A stretch of 64,000 nt of DNA, from the NCBI GenBank assembly GCA_023955635.1, contig JAMXHR010000010.1, positions 558,001 to 622,000 on the forward strand, read 5' to 3'. A program made the position numbers and the translations under genes. Of this stretch, positions 34,844 to 43,992 are shown in pieces. This DNA is from Methanosarcina sp. ERenArc_MAG2. GTDB lineage: Archaea > Halobacteriota > Methanosarcinia > Methanosarcinales > Methanosarcinaceae. The first letter of the stretch is position 1, and each line of letters opens with the position of its first letter. The notes beneath the pieces were generated by a model, which was not told where the DNA came from, searched no databases, and saw nothing but the letters and a program-made list of their open reading frames with translations.

Positions 34844-35453
34844 CTCTGTTTACTCCTTGCAAGATAGATAGCCATGGTCAAACCTGTGAGAGTAAGCACT
34901 ACTTCAAAGCCGGGTACGGTTTTTTGCGTATCTTCTGCTTCAGCGTCTTTCAGGTCCGCATCGATACCACTGGCTTCAGTAATTCCCCAGTCCGTGTCGA
35001 TACTGTTAGCTTCGGTATCTCCGAGAAGGCCGTCGGAAATAAGGAACTCGCCTTTCCCGTCTCCAATCACCTCAAACCCGATGCTGGCAAGCTGTCCGGA
35101 GCCGCTTACTCCGGTGACTCCTTCCAAGTTAAAGATTACTCTAACCGTTTTGCTGTCAACCGAACGCCACTGAACCGGTATTTTTGTCTCCCCTATACTC
35201 CCGTTCTCGACACCGATAATTTTCAGGACATCCGGGTTGAATATGAGATCAAACTGCCCCGCATCAAGGTTCTCAACATTATCGATATTTACAGTAGCAT
35301 AAACCGTGCTTCCCTCCACTATTTCTGGAGTATTTATACTGATCGTTGTTTGCTGCGCCTGAACCGGAACTGCTGCAAATACCACAATCAACGCAGCAAA
35401 GCAGATCCTGAAAAAAGCACTTTTTTCCAACCCCTTCCATAGTTTTTTTTCAT
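34840..35453 (-). CDS. Cohesin-domain surface protein with PGF-CTERM anchor
   Basis: The chain has a signal peptide (FFRICFAALIVVFAAVPVQA), a cohesin-type beta sandwich (VYATVNIDNVENLDAGQFDLIF, VLKIIGVENG, IGFEVIGDGKGEFLISDG), an acidic linker, and the C-terminal sorting signal PGFEVVLTLTGLTMAIYLAR followed by basic residues. That tail is a PGF-CTERM motif, processed by archaeosortase A to link the protein to membrane lipid. The listed ORF starts at a TTG (35430), but ATG 35453 with GGTGATCGG upstream is likely; it needs one more A in the A8 run and gives MKKKLWKGLEKSAFF. The gene is first in the operon. Confidence 0.88.
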
Positions 35454-35499
35454 CCGATCACCTTTTTAATTATTATAAGACAGGCTGTCTCAATACCAG

Positions 35500-35725
35500 T
35501 CAGGAAATATCAATCCGGACTCTGCAACTGGATCACAGATTCCATTCTTTTGTGTGCCGGAACGGTAAATTCCCTCGAAGTGCTGATGCTCTCCGTAAGA
35601 AAACTACACCCGGTACAATTGATGAATTCAATGCCATTTCGGAACATGGAATACAGGTAGAGGAAACTACTCCTTTTCCACTGTTCCCACAAATGGTAAA
35701 GATTTTAGACATCAGTTATTCATAC
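35500..35725 (+). pseudogene. Gene remnant, C-terminal 75 codons
   Basis: Plus-strand frame from about 35503 gives TLQLDHRFHSFVCRNGKFPR, then KKTTPGTIDEFNAISEHGIQV and a stop after ILDISYSY. Composition is protein-like and there are no internal stops for 75 codons, but no start. It looks like the surviving end of an unknown gene in the cohesin operon promoter region. The rest of the 35454-36420 spacer shows no gene. Confidence 0.4.
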
Positions 35726-35984
35726 TAATTTTAAAAAAAGTATTAACAATGTATGATATTAAGTTTTCGATTTAAGCCGATATTGATACTAAATTAGTTT
35801 TATGTAATACTAATATATAATTTCATTCCATGCATCTTCGGTTAAGTGAGGAATCGTGATAAATTGCCTTTATTTCCACAACAGTTGTTATAAATTTTAA
35901 CATATTGTAGACTGGAACAGAGTATCGATTTCATGTAAAAAGGCCAAAGTTTAATCATTATTAAGATGCAAAATCGATAGCTTT

Positions 35985-36017
35985 CAGGCAAGAAAATTCC
36001 TTAACCGATGACCAATG
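35985..36017. repeat. Dispersed repeat copy B (CAGGCAAGAAAATTCC type)
   Basis: Matches 20248-20283 in sequence and orientation, with TGACCAATGAA at its right side. It lies in AT-rich sequence before the IS701-like element. Function unknown. Confidence 0.7.
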
Positions 36018-36422
36018 AATATTATTTTAACTTGAAGCGGATATACAACCTTTATAATGAGAAAACGTTATGATTATTTTTAAGTTTTTAATTTGAAATA
36101 ATAAGGAGTCAGACATTCCATTGTGTTTTTAATGGCCCGGTTTTCTGCAAAAATAGGAATTCCAGTAAATATTGCTGCCTCGAGATTCAGGTTTATGTGT
36201 GTACAGTAAGTCTTCGTCATCCTTTTTTGGATTAATTTCTGGATCCTCTTCTGGCACTGCATTCTTTTCTTTTTCTTTGGGAAACCATTAATTGCCTTAA
36301 TTAGTGGAAAAAATAAAAAATAATCTTCAGTTTGATAATGAATTCAAGAGAATCCGATCCAATTCATACTCAATAGAGACAAAAAATTAATGGGAGGATG
36401 AGTCCCATCAATTTCAATTATA

Positions 36423-37429
36423 GGAGTTACGCAGTTGGCTCTTGACATATCGTTTTTAACAACTTCCCATCCATACTTAATGAGAACATTATATGTGCTC
36501 TTTGTGACTCTTCCTTTCTTGCCTGACATTTTTCGACCCCACAGAACTGCTTTATTCCTCTGTGGTATTCCTCAATTTTCCATGACTTCTTTGCCAACTC
36601 TTCACGTTTTGATTCATCCATATCCTGTACATCTGTAACCCAGTGTTGCGTGTCTCCATCTTTTGAAACTATCCTAAACACCTTTACAAATCCATATGCT
36701 TTGAGATGAACCACAAGTCCTTTTGGAGGAATCTCTACTGTTTCAAGTGGCACATTTCCCTTCTTATCAGGATTTACCAAACGATTTTTCTTTAACCTTG
36801 TAAGGAAATGCCATTCTTTCTTCTTTATTGCTTTAAGGTTTTTCACACTTGCGTACCATGTATCAAACAAAACAAATTCGGGATTAAAACCACGTTCTTC
36901 GGCTTTGTCAAGCATATCGCGGAAATGGTCATTCTTTGTTTTGTCGTCTTCATCAATGTTATAAATTCGAAAATCGATAGGTATAACAGTTGTACCGTCT
37001 GTCCAAACTAAGGTGACCAAACCTATCCCCTTTACAGCACGATGATGTTTTCCACTCCACATACGACGAACAAAAGCCATTTCTTTTGCGTATGGTTTAT
37101 CTAATGTTGAATCGTCAATAATTAGAAAGCCTTCTTCAGGCTTAACATGACTTTTTACTTCTTCCCATAATGCTTCTGTGTCTGGAGGTTGCCTTTGAAG
37201 GCAACGAGTGAAAGCATCGTGAGAAGGAGCATTAGCTACGATTGGATAACATCTAGCAGCTTCAGTACAGCTGAAAACGTTAGATGCCGCAATGAGAAAA
37301 TTAATGAAATCAATGTCAATACACTTAGGTGGGTTTATATCCATAACTCCGTACGTTTTTGGGGAACTATGGAGATATTAGTATATTTTAAATGATATTA
37401 CTTTTTCGGCATTTCAAATGCGTAAGTCC
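36423..37429 (-). mobile_element. IS701-like element with GGACTTACGCA ends
   Basis: The 1007-bp element has inverted tips GGAGTTACGCAG (left) and GGACTTACGCAT (right, complement), flanked by TA on both sides. These tips match those of the MITEs. The transposase stop codon lies inside the left tip, so a deletion at the 3' end of the gene is likely. Confidence 0.78.
36427..37344 (-). CDS. IS701/IS4-superfamily transposase, C-terminally truncated
   Basis: A 305-residue transposase with the DDE region GFLIIDDSTLDKPYAK (first Asp), the second Asp in EFVLFDTWYASVKNL, and KSWKIEEYHRGIKQFCGVEKCQ carrying the Glu (Y-(2)-R-(3)-E-like region). It resembles the IS701 group (DDE_5). After AHIMFSL the chain ends in only 16 residues that run into the terminal inverted repeat, so the normal C-terminus is lost. 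Activity uncertain. It may mobilise the nearby MITEs, whose tips it shares. Confidence 0.75.
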   Translation of the reverse strand: MDINPPKCIDIDFINFLIAASNVFSCTEAARCYPIVANAPSHDAFTRCLQRQPPDTEALWEEVKSHVKPEEGFLIIDDSTLDKPYAKEMAFVRRMWSGKHHRAVKGIGLVTLVWTDGTTVIPIDFRIYNIDEDDKTKNDHFRDMLDKAEERGFNPEFVLFDTWYASVKNLKAIKKKEWHFLTRLKKNRLVNPDKKGNVPLETVEIPPKGLVVHLKAYGFVKVFRIVSKDGDTQHWVTDVQDMDESKREELAKKSWKIEEYHRGIKQFCGVEKCQARKEESQRAHIMFSLSMDGKLLKTICQEPTA

Positions 37430-37478
37430 TAAATTATAGATTGTCCTATCAGGCTTGAGAGAGTTATATTAATATATA

Positions 37479-37525
37479 ACTTACGTATTTGAGATCCAAA
37501 ATCAAGTACAATAAACGTTATGGTT
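37479..37525. mobile_element. Decayed end of the GGACTTACGCA MITE
   Basis: ACTTACGTATTTGAGATCC and AAAATCAAGTACAATAA follow the order of the right end of the MITE at 23689 (complement) with about 75-80 percent match. Only this one end is present, next to the IS200 element. Confidence 0.5.
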
Positions 37526-37539
37526 AAATTTATTCAGTC

Positions 37540-38140
37540 GAATACCCCGCAGCTTGCTGCGGGGATGGAAAACTTCCCCGATAACCGTTGTTAAATAATC
37601 AATTTATATTTTTAGCTACATTTGTACTGTAAATGGAACTCAGACATGCAAACCATTGTGTATATAAAATAAGATATCACATGGTTTTTTGTGTGAAGTA
37701 CCGTAAAAAGCTTCTTTTAAAGACAGAACTCGTAAACTTTTTGAAAAATGTATGCTTTGAAATTAGTGAAAGATACTGTTTTGAGTTTGATGCAATTGGT
37801 AGTGATGGCGATCATGTACATCTTTTTGTTGGAGCTGAACCAAAGTATTCTCCTTCAAAAATCATGCAAATTATAAAAAGTATTACAGCAAGACAAATCT
37901 TTAAACAATACCCTGAAATCAAAAAACACCTTTGGGGTGGTGAACTGTGGAGTGATGGAGGCTACACTGGAACTGTAGGAGATGGAATAACTTCCGATGT
38001 TATCAAAAACTATGTTGAAAATCAGGGAAACCAAGAGGAAAAAGAAGCATATCAGCAAATGAAAATTCTTGATTTTGAATAACCATTACAACCAGAGCGG
38101 TGGCGCGAACATACCCCGTTGCTTGCAGCGGGGTGCGCCA
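37540..38140 (+). mobile_element. IS200-type element (single tnpA)
   Basis: About 600 bp. Subterminal hairpins bracket the gene: CCCCGCAGC TTGC TGCGGGG (37545-37564) at the left and ACCCCGTTGC TTGCAGCGGGGT (38113-38134) at the right, as in IS200/IS605 elements. No target duplication is expected. Only tnpA is present. Confidence 0.85.
37633..38082 (+). CDS. tnpA: IS200/IS605 TnpA (Y1 HUH transposase)
   Basis: A 149-residue HUH endonuclease. The HxH motif lies in DHVHLFVG, the catalytic tyrosine in KNYVENQ, and the start ELRHANHCVYKIRYHMVFCVKYRK is typical. It cuts and joins single-stranded DNA at the terminal hairpins. The frame is intact. Confidence 0.92.
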   Translation: MELRHANHCVYKIRYHMVFCVKYRKKLLLKTELVNFLKNVCFEISERYCFEFDAIGSDGDHVHLFVGAEPKYSPSKIMQIIKSITARQIFKQYPEIKKHLWGGELWSDGGYTGTVGDGITSDVIKNYVENQGNQEEKEAYQQMKILDFE

Positions 38141-38207
38141 GCGCAACTTTGATTACATTATTTTATATTTTCATTTATTAGAGCTTTTTTACCAATTAAG
38201 AGCTGTC

Positions 38208-39879
38208 TCAATTACCTCGAATTAGGGCAAGAAAAGCTATCAGAATCGCCCCTCCAAACCCGACCAATCCGACCCAGGAAAAAGCACCTCCATTTAACAG
38301 AATATAAGTAGAGATAATAAGCAGGACAGCAAGGTAAAATTCCTTTGAAAAAACATTTTTCTTGTTTTCTTCTTGTTTCACGGAAAGGAATTTATCTCCC
38401 ATTCCTTCCATTTTTTCGGCAATTTCTCTTATTGCAGCCCTTAATTCAGCTTTTTCGTCTACCGGCTCAGAAGTAAATTCTATCTGAAGAGCAGCTCCTT
38501 TCGGAGCATTAAGCTTTTTATAGGCATCCATCAGCACAGGGATAGCAATAGTTTTAATATTATATTTCGGGTCAAGTTCCAGGCAGACTCCCTCGATAAG
38601 CAGGATCGCTCTCTGAAGGGTTGAAAACTCTCCGGGCAGCCGAATATTATATTTCAGGCCGAGTTTGGCATAATTGTCACTTTGCCTACCTTCAAGCCCG
38701 TAGTTCTGGTTTGCAATCAGATAATCCATATCTTTTCTGAGCCTGCGGATATTCACGTCTCTCGCATCCGCACTTCCTATTCTCAGAAATCCCTGAGTCG
38801 CTCCTTCAACATCCCTATTATTGATAGCGTAATAAAACTCAAGCATATTCCTTTTAAGCTCGTCGTCGATACTGCCGACAGCCCCGAAGTCAATAAAGGC
38901 GATGGTGTCGTTTTCCTGGACTATCATATTGCCCCCGTGAGGGTCAGCATGGTAAAAACCGTCGATATAGACCTGTTTCAGGTAACTCTTGGTGATGGTA
39001 CGCGTATATTCCGATTTCTTGCTTTGCGGCACAGACATGTCAATTATGTCCTTGATCTGGACCCCCTGGATAAATTCCATTGTAAGGACATTGGCAGAAC
39101 AGTAATCAGAATAGATCTCAGGCACCGCAACATTTTTCACATTTTTGAAATTTTCATCAAACCGTCGCATATTAACGGCTTCTATTCTCAGGTCGACCTC
39201 GCGGGTAAGCATCTCCCTGATTTCCAGTAAAAGAGCATCAATATCAAAGTTCCCCCTAAGCCTAGAACCTTTTTCATAACAGGCTTGAAATCGTCCAGGA
39301 TAGAAAGGTCGATATTTATAGTATCAATAAGGTTTGGGCGAAGAATTTTTACAGCAACCGGTTTGCCTTCCATAACCCCTTTGTACACTTGCGCAATCGA
39401 ACCGCAGGCAATGGGATTTGAATCGAAGCTATCAAAAATCTCGATGAAAGCTTTTGCTTTCCTTTCTCTTGAAGCCTTAAGTTCCTCTTCACTTTTTTCC
39501 GGGAACGCTCTGCATGCGTCTGGTATTCACAGACACAAGCAAGGTCAAGGGATTCAGCCATTTCTTCAAAAGGCACAGGTTTAACCTTATCCTGAAGGTT
39601 TGCCATTTCAATAACATAAGTTTGGGGAACAAGGTCAGGCCGCTTGCTCATGGTCTGCCCCATTTTGATAAAGGTCGGCCCGAGCTCTTCGAAAGCCTGT
39701 CTGAGTTTTACAGCCGTCTGTCTGTTCTCGACATCAAAAGCACATGTACAATCGGGATTTGAAATGTAATCGGTGCGCAGATCCCGGTAGAGTTCCGGAA
39801 TAAGGTTGTACTTTAAAAGAACCCTCGTAACCTCAAGATAACGCTTTGTTTTCCCCAGCATCCCTAAGGGATTAGGCAT
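38208..39879 (-). CDS. ABC1/UbiB family protein kinase-like, two frameshifts
   Basis: A UbiB/AarF-type atypical kinase with a C-terminal membrane hairpin ([18 protein letters not shown] and [18 protein letters not shown]). N-terminal KxGQ motif in [16 protein letters not shown], the Ala/Gly-rich AGSIAQV equivalent [14 protein letters not shown], the Lys in VAVKILRPN, catalytic HADPHGGNM and IDFGAVG are all present once three pieces are joined. One A added near 39500 and one G near 39255 repair it. Family members support quinone (here perhaps methanophenazine) lipid metabolism. The start 39879 is near the inserted ISAzo13-like element. Confidence 0.88.
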
Positions 39880-39966
39880 TATTGTTAATAGAGTTTCTTT
39901 ATGCTAAGTATTCGTAACAAAATAGATTGAGTATTTTTTTATATAAGTTAATCCTATTTGGTCTAT

Positions 39967-41299
39967 ATGCTTGAGGAAATTATTTCCAAAAAATATAACT
40001 TGCTAAAACCTTTTCTTGATGAAAAAAGCAAACGTTTATTTGCAGCTGCAGAAGCGCTTAGTATTGGCAAAGGCAACATCAGCATAGTTTCTCGTGCAAC
40101 TGGTATTTCTGAAAATACAATTAAAAAAGGTTGCACTGAACTGGAAAGTGGCAAATCTCTTTCTGATAATAATAGGACTTACGCACTTGAAGTACCAAAT
40201 CAACTGCAGTAGGCTTACAACTTCCTGAAATTCAAATTTTAAATCTGATGGTTACTGTGCTTGATTTTGAATCTGAAGTGCGTAAGTCCTAAATAAAATA
40301 CGTGCTCCTGGAGGAGGTCGTAAAAAGATTGTTGAGAAAGACCCTACTCTTTTGTCCGATCTTGAGGCACTTATTGAACCAACAAGTCGTGGGGATCCGG
40401 AATCTCCTTTACTCTGGACTTGTAAAAGTCTTCGAAATATAGCAGGGGAACTTCAGAATATCGGACATAAAGTAAGCCATACAAGAGTTGCGGATATGCT
40501 TCACATGCTTGGTTACAGTTTACAAGCGAATAAGAAAACCATAGAAGGAACTGAGCATCCTGATCGTGACAAACAATTTGAGCATATAAGTGAAAAATGT
40601 AAAATATTTCAAGGTGAACATCAGCCTGTAATCTCAGTAGATACTAAAAAGAAAGAGTTAATCGGAAATTTCAAGAATGTTGGCCGTGAATTGCGTCCAA
40701 AAAAAGATCCAATACTTGTCAATGTATATGATTTTAAGGATAAAGAACTGGGAAAGGTAAATCCATATGGGGTATACGACATTGCTAATAATGAGGGATG
40801 GGTAAACGTCGGCATAGATCATGATACAGCGTCTTTTGCAGTTGAAAGTATACGTAGATGGTGGAATCTAATGGGGTGTAAATCATATCCTGATGCAAAA
40901 AAACTTTTAATTACTGCAGATTGTGGGGGAAGCAATGGATCAAGAGTAAAATTGTGGAAAACAGAATTACAAAAATTAACGGATGAAATCGGATTGGAGA
41001 TTTCGGTTTGTCACTTTCCTCCAGGTACAAGTAAATGGAATAAAATAGAGCATAGACTATTTTCCCAGATTACTCTTAATTGGAGAGGAAAACCACTAAC
41101 AAGCTATGAAGTAGTTGTAAACCTTATTGCAGCAACAACTACATCAAAAGGGCTTGAAGTAAAATGCATGTTAGACACGAATAAGTATCCAACAGGAATT
41201 AAAATCGAAAAAAAACAGGTTGAAAAATTGGGCATTATACTTGATGAGTTTCACGGAGAATGGAATTACACATTCAAACCAAAGAATGGAGTGAGTTAA
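39967..41299 (+). pseudogene. ISAzo13-type transposase, split by a MITE
   Basis: The N-terminal piece (MLEEIISKKYNLLKPFLDEK, with an HTH) ends at about 40172 where the MITE begins. The rest restarts after it: IRAPGGGRKKIVEKDPTLL, then VISVDTKKKELIGNFKN (first Asp), LLITADCGGSNGSR (second Asp) and CHFPPGTSKWNKIEHRLF (Glu). These are ISAzo13-type hallmarks. Removing the MITE leaves a one-base frame offset, so a small indel is also present. Non-functional as it stands. Confidence 0.85.
40175..40289. mobile_element. 115-bp MITE copy 2 (GGACTTACGCA ends)
   Basis: Nearly identical to copy 1 at 23689-23803, flanked by TA (40173-40174 and 40290-40291). It interrupts the ISAzo13-like transposase. Inside, the words ACTGCAGTAGGCTTACAACT and TGATGGTTACTGTGCTTG are shared by both copies. 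Confidence 0.92.
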
Positions 41300-41710
41300 T
41301 TAAATTATTTTGTGACGAGCCCTAAGTAAAATTCAATTGAACTCTAACGCTAACTTTTTGAGAGATAAAACTGTGTTTTAAAAAAGCCTGTCCTGAAATC
41401 TGCAAAATGGCGGCGGAAAAGTCTATTGCCTTTCAACATGAGAATGTTTCTTTTTTTGTATACCGCTTAAGCCCTATAGTCTGCAAGGACATTCCAATGT
41501 GGAAAAAGCTTGAATCTGGATGAACGTAGTAGTGCGCAGGCTGCTAGGGTGTTATATCGAAGATTTCATTACTTTCCTGATATTTTCTTGAAACTATTGA
41601 GAAAAAATTGGAAATGACTGAGAGTGGTCATTCGTAACTGCAGAAAATCGGAACTATATTGCAGGAATAGAAAACAATTTAATATTAATCAGAAGTATTT
41701 TGTAGAGATA

Positions 41711-42854
41711 ATGACACATTTTAAAAGCCTTGACTACGTTAAAAACTCATATAATGCGCGGATTTGCCAGATGACAGAGGAAAGGAAAACCGGAAAGAAG
41801 GTAGTTGGTACTTTATGCCTGTTCGTGCCTGACGAGATCATTCTTGCGGCAGGTGCCGATCGTGTTATACTCTGTGGGGGTAAGAATGATACAGTATCCA
41901 TAGCGGAGCAGTATTTGCCCAGGAATATCTGCCCACTTGTCAAGTCTTCCTTTGGCTCGATCATTAATGACGGTTGCTCTGGTGTAAGATCCTGTTCTCA
42001 TTTCGACCTGGTGGATATGGTCGTCGCCGAGAATACCTGCGATAGTAAAAAAGATGTACGAATTATTGGAAGACTATGTCCCAACTTATGTGCTCGATCT
42101 CCCGCAGAGACCCGACAGCCCGGAGGCCATAAAATATTTTTTGGAAGAACTTAACAAATTCAAGAGTGTCATGGAACGGCTGACGGGTAATAAGGTCACC
42201 GTTGAACAATTAAAGAAGGAAATAACGTCATTGAACGAGACGAGACAGTTACTTCACAGGCTCTATGACCTGCGAAAAGTGGACCCTCCATTAATCAGCG
42301 GCCTCGATGTGCTAAAGGTCATGCAGAAGCAGTATTTCCTCTCGACGGACGAATTGAAAAAATCTCTTTGCATGCTCATCGATGAAGCGGAGCAAGTTGA
42401 GACGGACTGGGCGCACAAGCCCAGAATAATGATCACCGGTTGCCCTATGGCGGGCGGCAACACCAAAGTACCGGAGATTATAGAGAGCAAGGGTGGCGTT
42501 ATCGTCGCGGAGGAAAGCTGTACTGGAACGAGATCTTTCTGGGAACTAGTCGACGAGGATAAGGACCCGATGTTGGCGCTGGCCGAACGCTACATCAGAA
42601 TACCCTGCTCCTGTATGACGCCGAACGACAGGCGTATAGATAATATTTTGGAACTAGCGAGGGAATTTAAAGTCGATGGCGTGGTGTGCTATACCTTGCA
42701 ATTCTGTCATGGCTACAATATTGAGCGATATAAGGTACAGCAGGCGCTGAAGAAAGCCGGGATACCTATGCTTTCAATCGAGACGGACTACGGCGACTCG
42801 GATGTTGAGCAGATCGGACTTCGCGTGGATGCTTTCATGGAGATGCTTTCATGA
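41711..42854 (+). CDS. Double-cubane-cluster-type protein (HgdB/2-hydroxyacyl-CoA dehydratase family), one frameshift
   Basis: A protein of the 2-hydroxyacyl-CoA dehydratase D-component superfamily, closest in layout to double-cubane-cluster proteins (DCCP), which catalyse low-potential reductions. Cys-rich stretches are GTLCLFVPDEIILAAG, NICPLVKSS, GCSGVRSCSHFD, ITGCPMAGG, EESCTGTRSFW and PCSCMTPNDRR, a pattern seen in DCCPs. The frame breaks in an A6 run (42047-42052); removing one A gives CDSKKMYELLEDYVP. The start is set at ATG 41711 (MTHFKSLDYVKNSYN). The activator gene overlaps its end. Relatively high GC and different codon choice compared with neighbours suggest transfer. Substrate unknown. 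Confidence 0.85.
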
Positions 42855-43612
42855 TCTCAGTGGGAATAGATTCGGGTTCGGCCACTACAAAAGCCATCAT
42901 TGTCAATGGCAATCGTATCGCTGCTCGCGTTGTATTGCCAACTGCATTCGATTTTTTATCTGCTGCAGAAAATGCATATAACAACGTTCTCGCCGATGCA
43001 GGAGTCGACAAAAACGACGTGACTGGCGTGTATGCAACCGGATACGGCAGGAACAGCATAAAGTTTGCCGACAAGGCTATAAGCGAGATTACTGCTCATG
43101 CCATGGGCGTTTATCACCTGTACCCGGCTGTCAACGGGGTTATCGACATCGGAGGACAGGATAGCAAGGTTATTTCAGTGAATAGTGGCAGGGTAACTGA
43201 TTTTCTAATGAACGACAAGTGTGCGGCTGGCACGGGCAAATTCTTAGAGTACACGGCGAAGGCGCTTGAAGTGCCGATAGAAGAATTGGGGCCCCTCGCG
43301 CTGTTCTCAAAAACACCCGCCAGCATAACAAGTATGTGTACTGTTTTTGCTGAGTCCGAGGCTATATCTCTCCGGGCGAGAGGGTTTAAAAAAGAGGATA
43401 TCGCGGCGGGACTCATCGAAAGCGTTGTCAGAAGGGTTGCAGTCATGGTCCGACAAGTTGGGTTAAAACAAAATGTGGCTTTCGTGGGCGGTGTGGCAAA
43501 AAACGCCGGAATTAAGATAGTTTTGGAAAAAGAATTGGGCATCTCGCTCTACGTACCTCCGGAGCCTCAGGTCACGGGAGCACTCGGAGCTGCTCTGTAC
43601 GGCATTAGTTAA
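42851..43612 (+). CDS. ATPase activator (HgdC/BadF type) for the double-cubane protein
   Basis: A 253-residue ASKHA ATPase of the CoA-dehydratase activator type. Nucleotide-binding motifs: GIDSGSATTKAIIV, DIGGQDSKVI and FVGGVAKNAGI. Two cysteines that in the homodimer hold a bridging [4Fe-4S] cluster are in NDKCAAGTGKF and SMCTVFAESE. ATP hydrolysis drives an electron into the partner protein. The start overlaps the partner's stop, so the two are one unit. GC-rich like its partner. Intact frame. Confidence 0.92.
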   Translation: MISVGIDSGSATTKAIIVNGNRIAARVVLPTAFDFLSAAENAYNNVLADAGVDKNDVTGVYATGYGRNSIKFADKAISEITAHAMGVYHLYPAVNGVIDIGGQDSKVISVNSGRVTDFLMNDKCAAGTGKFLEYTAKALEVPIEELGPLALFSKTPASITSMCTVFAESEAISLRARGFKKEDIAAGLIESVVRRVAVMVRQVGLKQNVAFVGGVAKNAGIKIVLEKELGISLYVPPEPQVTGALGAALYGIS

Positions 43613-43665
43613 AATTGAGTGGGCTGTCTGCTTATTTTACAGGGAATGGAATTTGGGTGATGGGA

Positions 43666-43759
43666 GTGAGTTACTGAAAACCGTGAATATAAGAATCTCT
43701 TTAGATTTTTTCCAAGCACGGGATTGCACTCGTTTTTTCAGAATTGACCAATAACTCAC
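43666..43759. mobile_element. MITE-like repeat GTGAGTTA, copy 1
   Basis: Inverted ends GTGAGTTACTG and CAATAACTCAC. The body matches 50482-50577 (opposite orientation) over about 95-115 bp (AAAACC, TTTTTC-GAATT, CAAT--CTCA words in order). A shorter related word, TACTCAAAA/TTTTGAGTTA, lies at 43783-43815. The remaining 43613-43992 spacer has no gene. Confidence 0.65.
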
Positions 43760-43992
43760 AGACATGACCAAACTTGATTGGTTACTCAAAAAACAAGATT
43801 TAATTTTGAGTTATGGAACAAGCTCTACAACTTAATGGTCAATTAGATCAGAAAAAGAAATCTTTTACGGTTTTGCCCTTATTTTCCTGAAAACGTCCTT
43901 AAAAGCCAATTTTTTGCTTCCTGGGGGTAATAGGATACACCTCCTTTTTTAAGAGCTTTGAAAGATTGGGGATTAAAAAAGGAAATGTAGTA

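Larger units (their letters stand above)
39902..41333 (+). mobile_element. ISAzo13-like element carrying MITE copy 2
   Basis: Imperfect inverted ends, TAAGTATTCGTAACAAAATA at the left and the complement TTAGGGCTCGTCACAAAAT at the right, bound a transposase gene split by a 115-bp MITE. The insertion lies just upstream of the ABC1 kinase gene, so it separates that gene from its original promoter. Confidence 0.72.

Noticed and set aside
42060..42154. Cys motif CPNLCARSP after the DCCP frame break
   Set aside because: It lies past the homopolymer break in the wrong frame; the corrected frame reads YELLEDYVPTYVLDL there.
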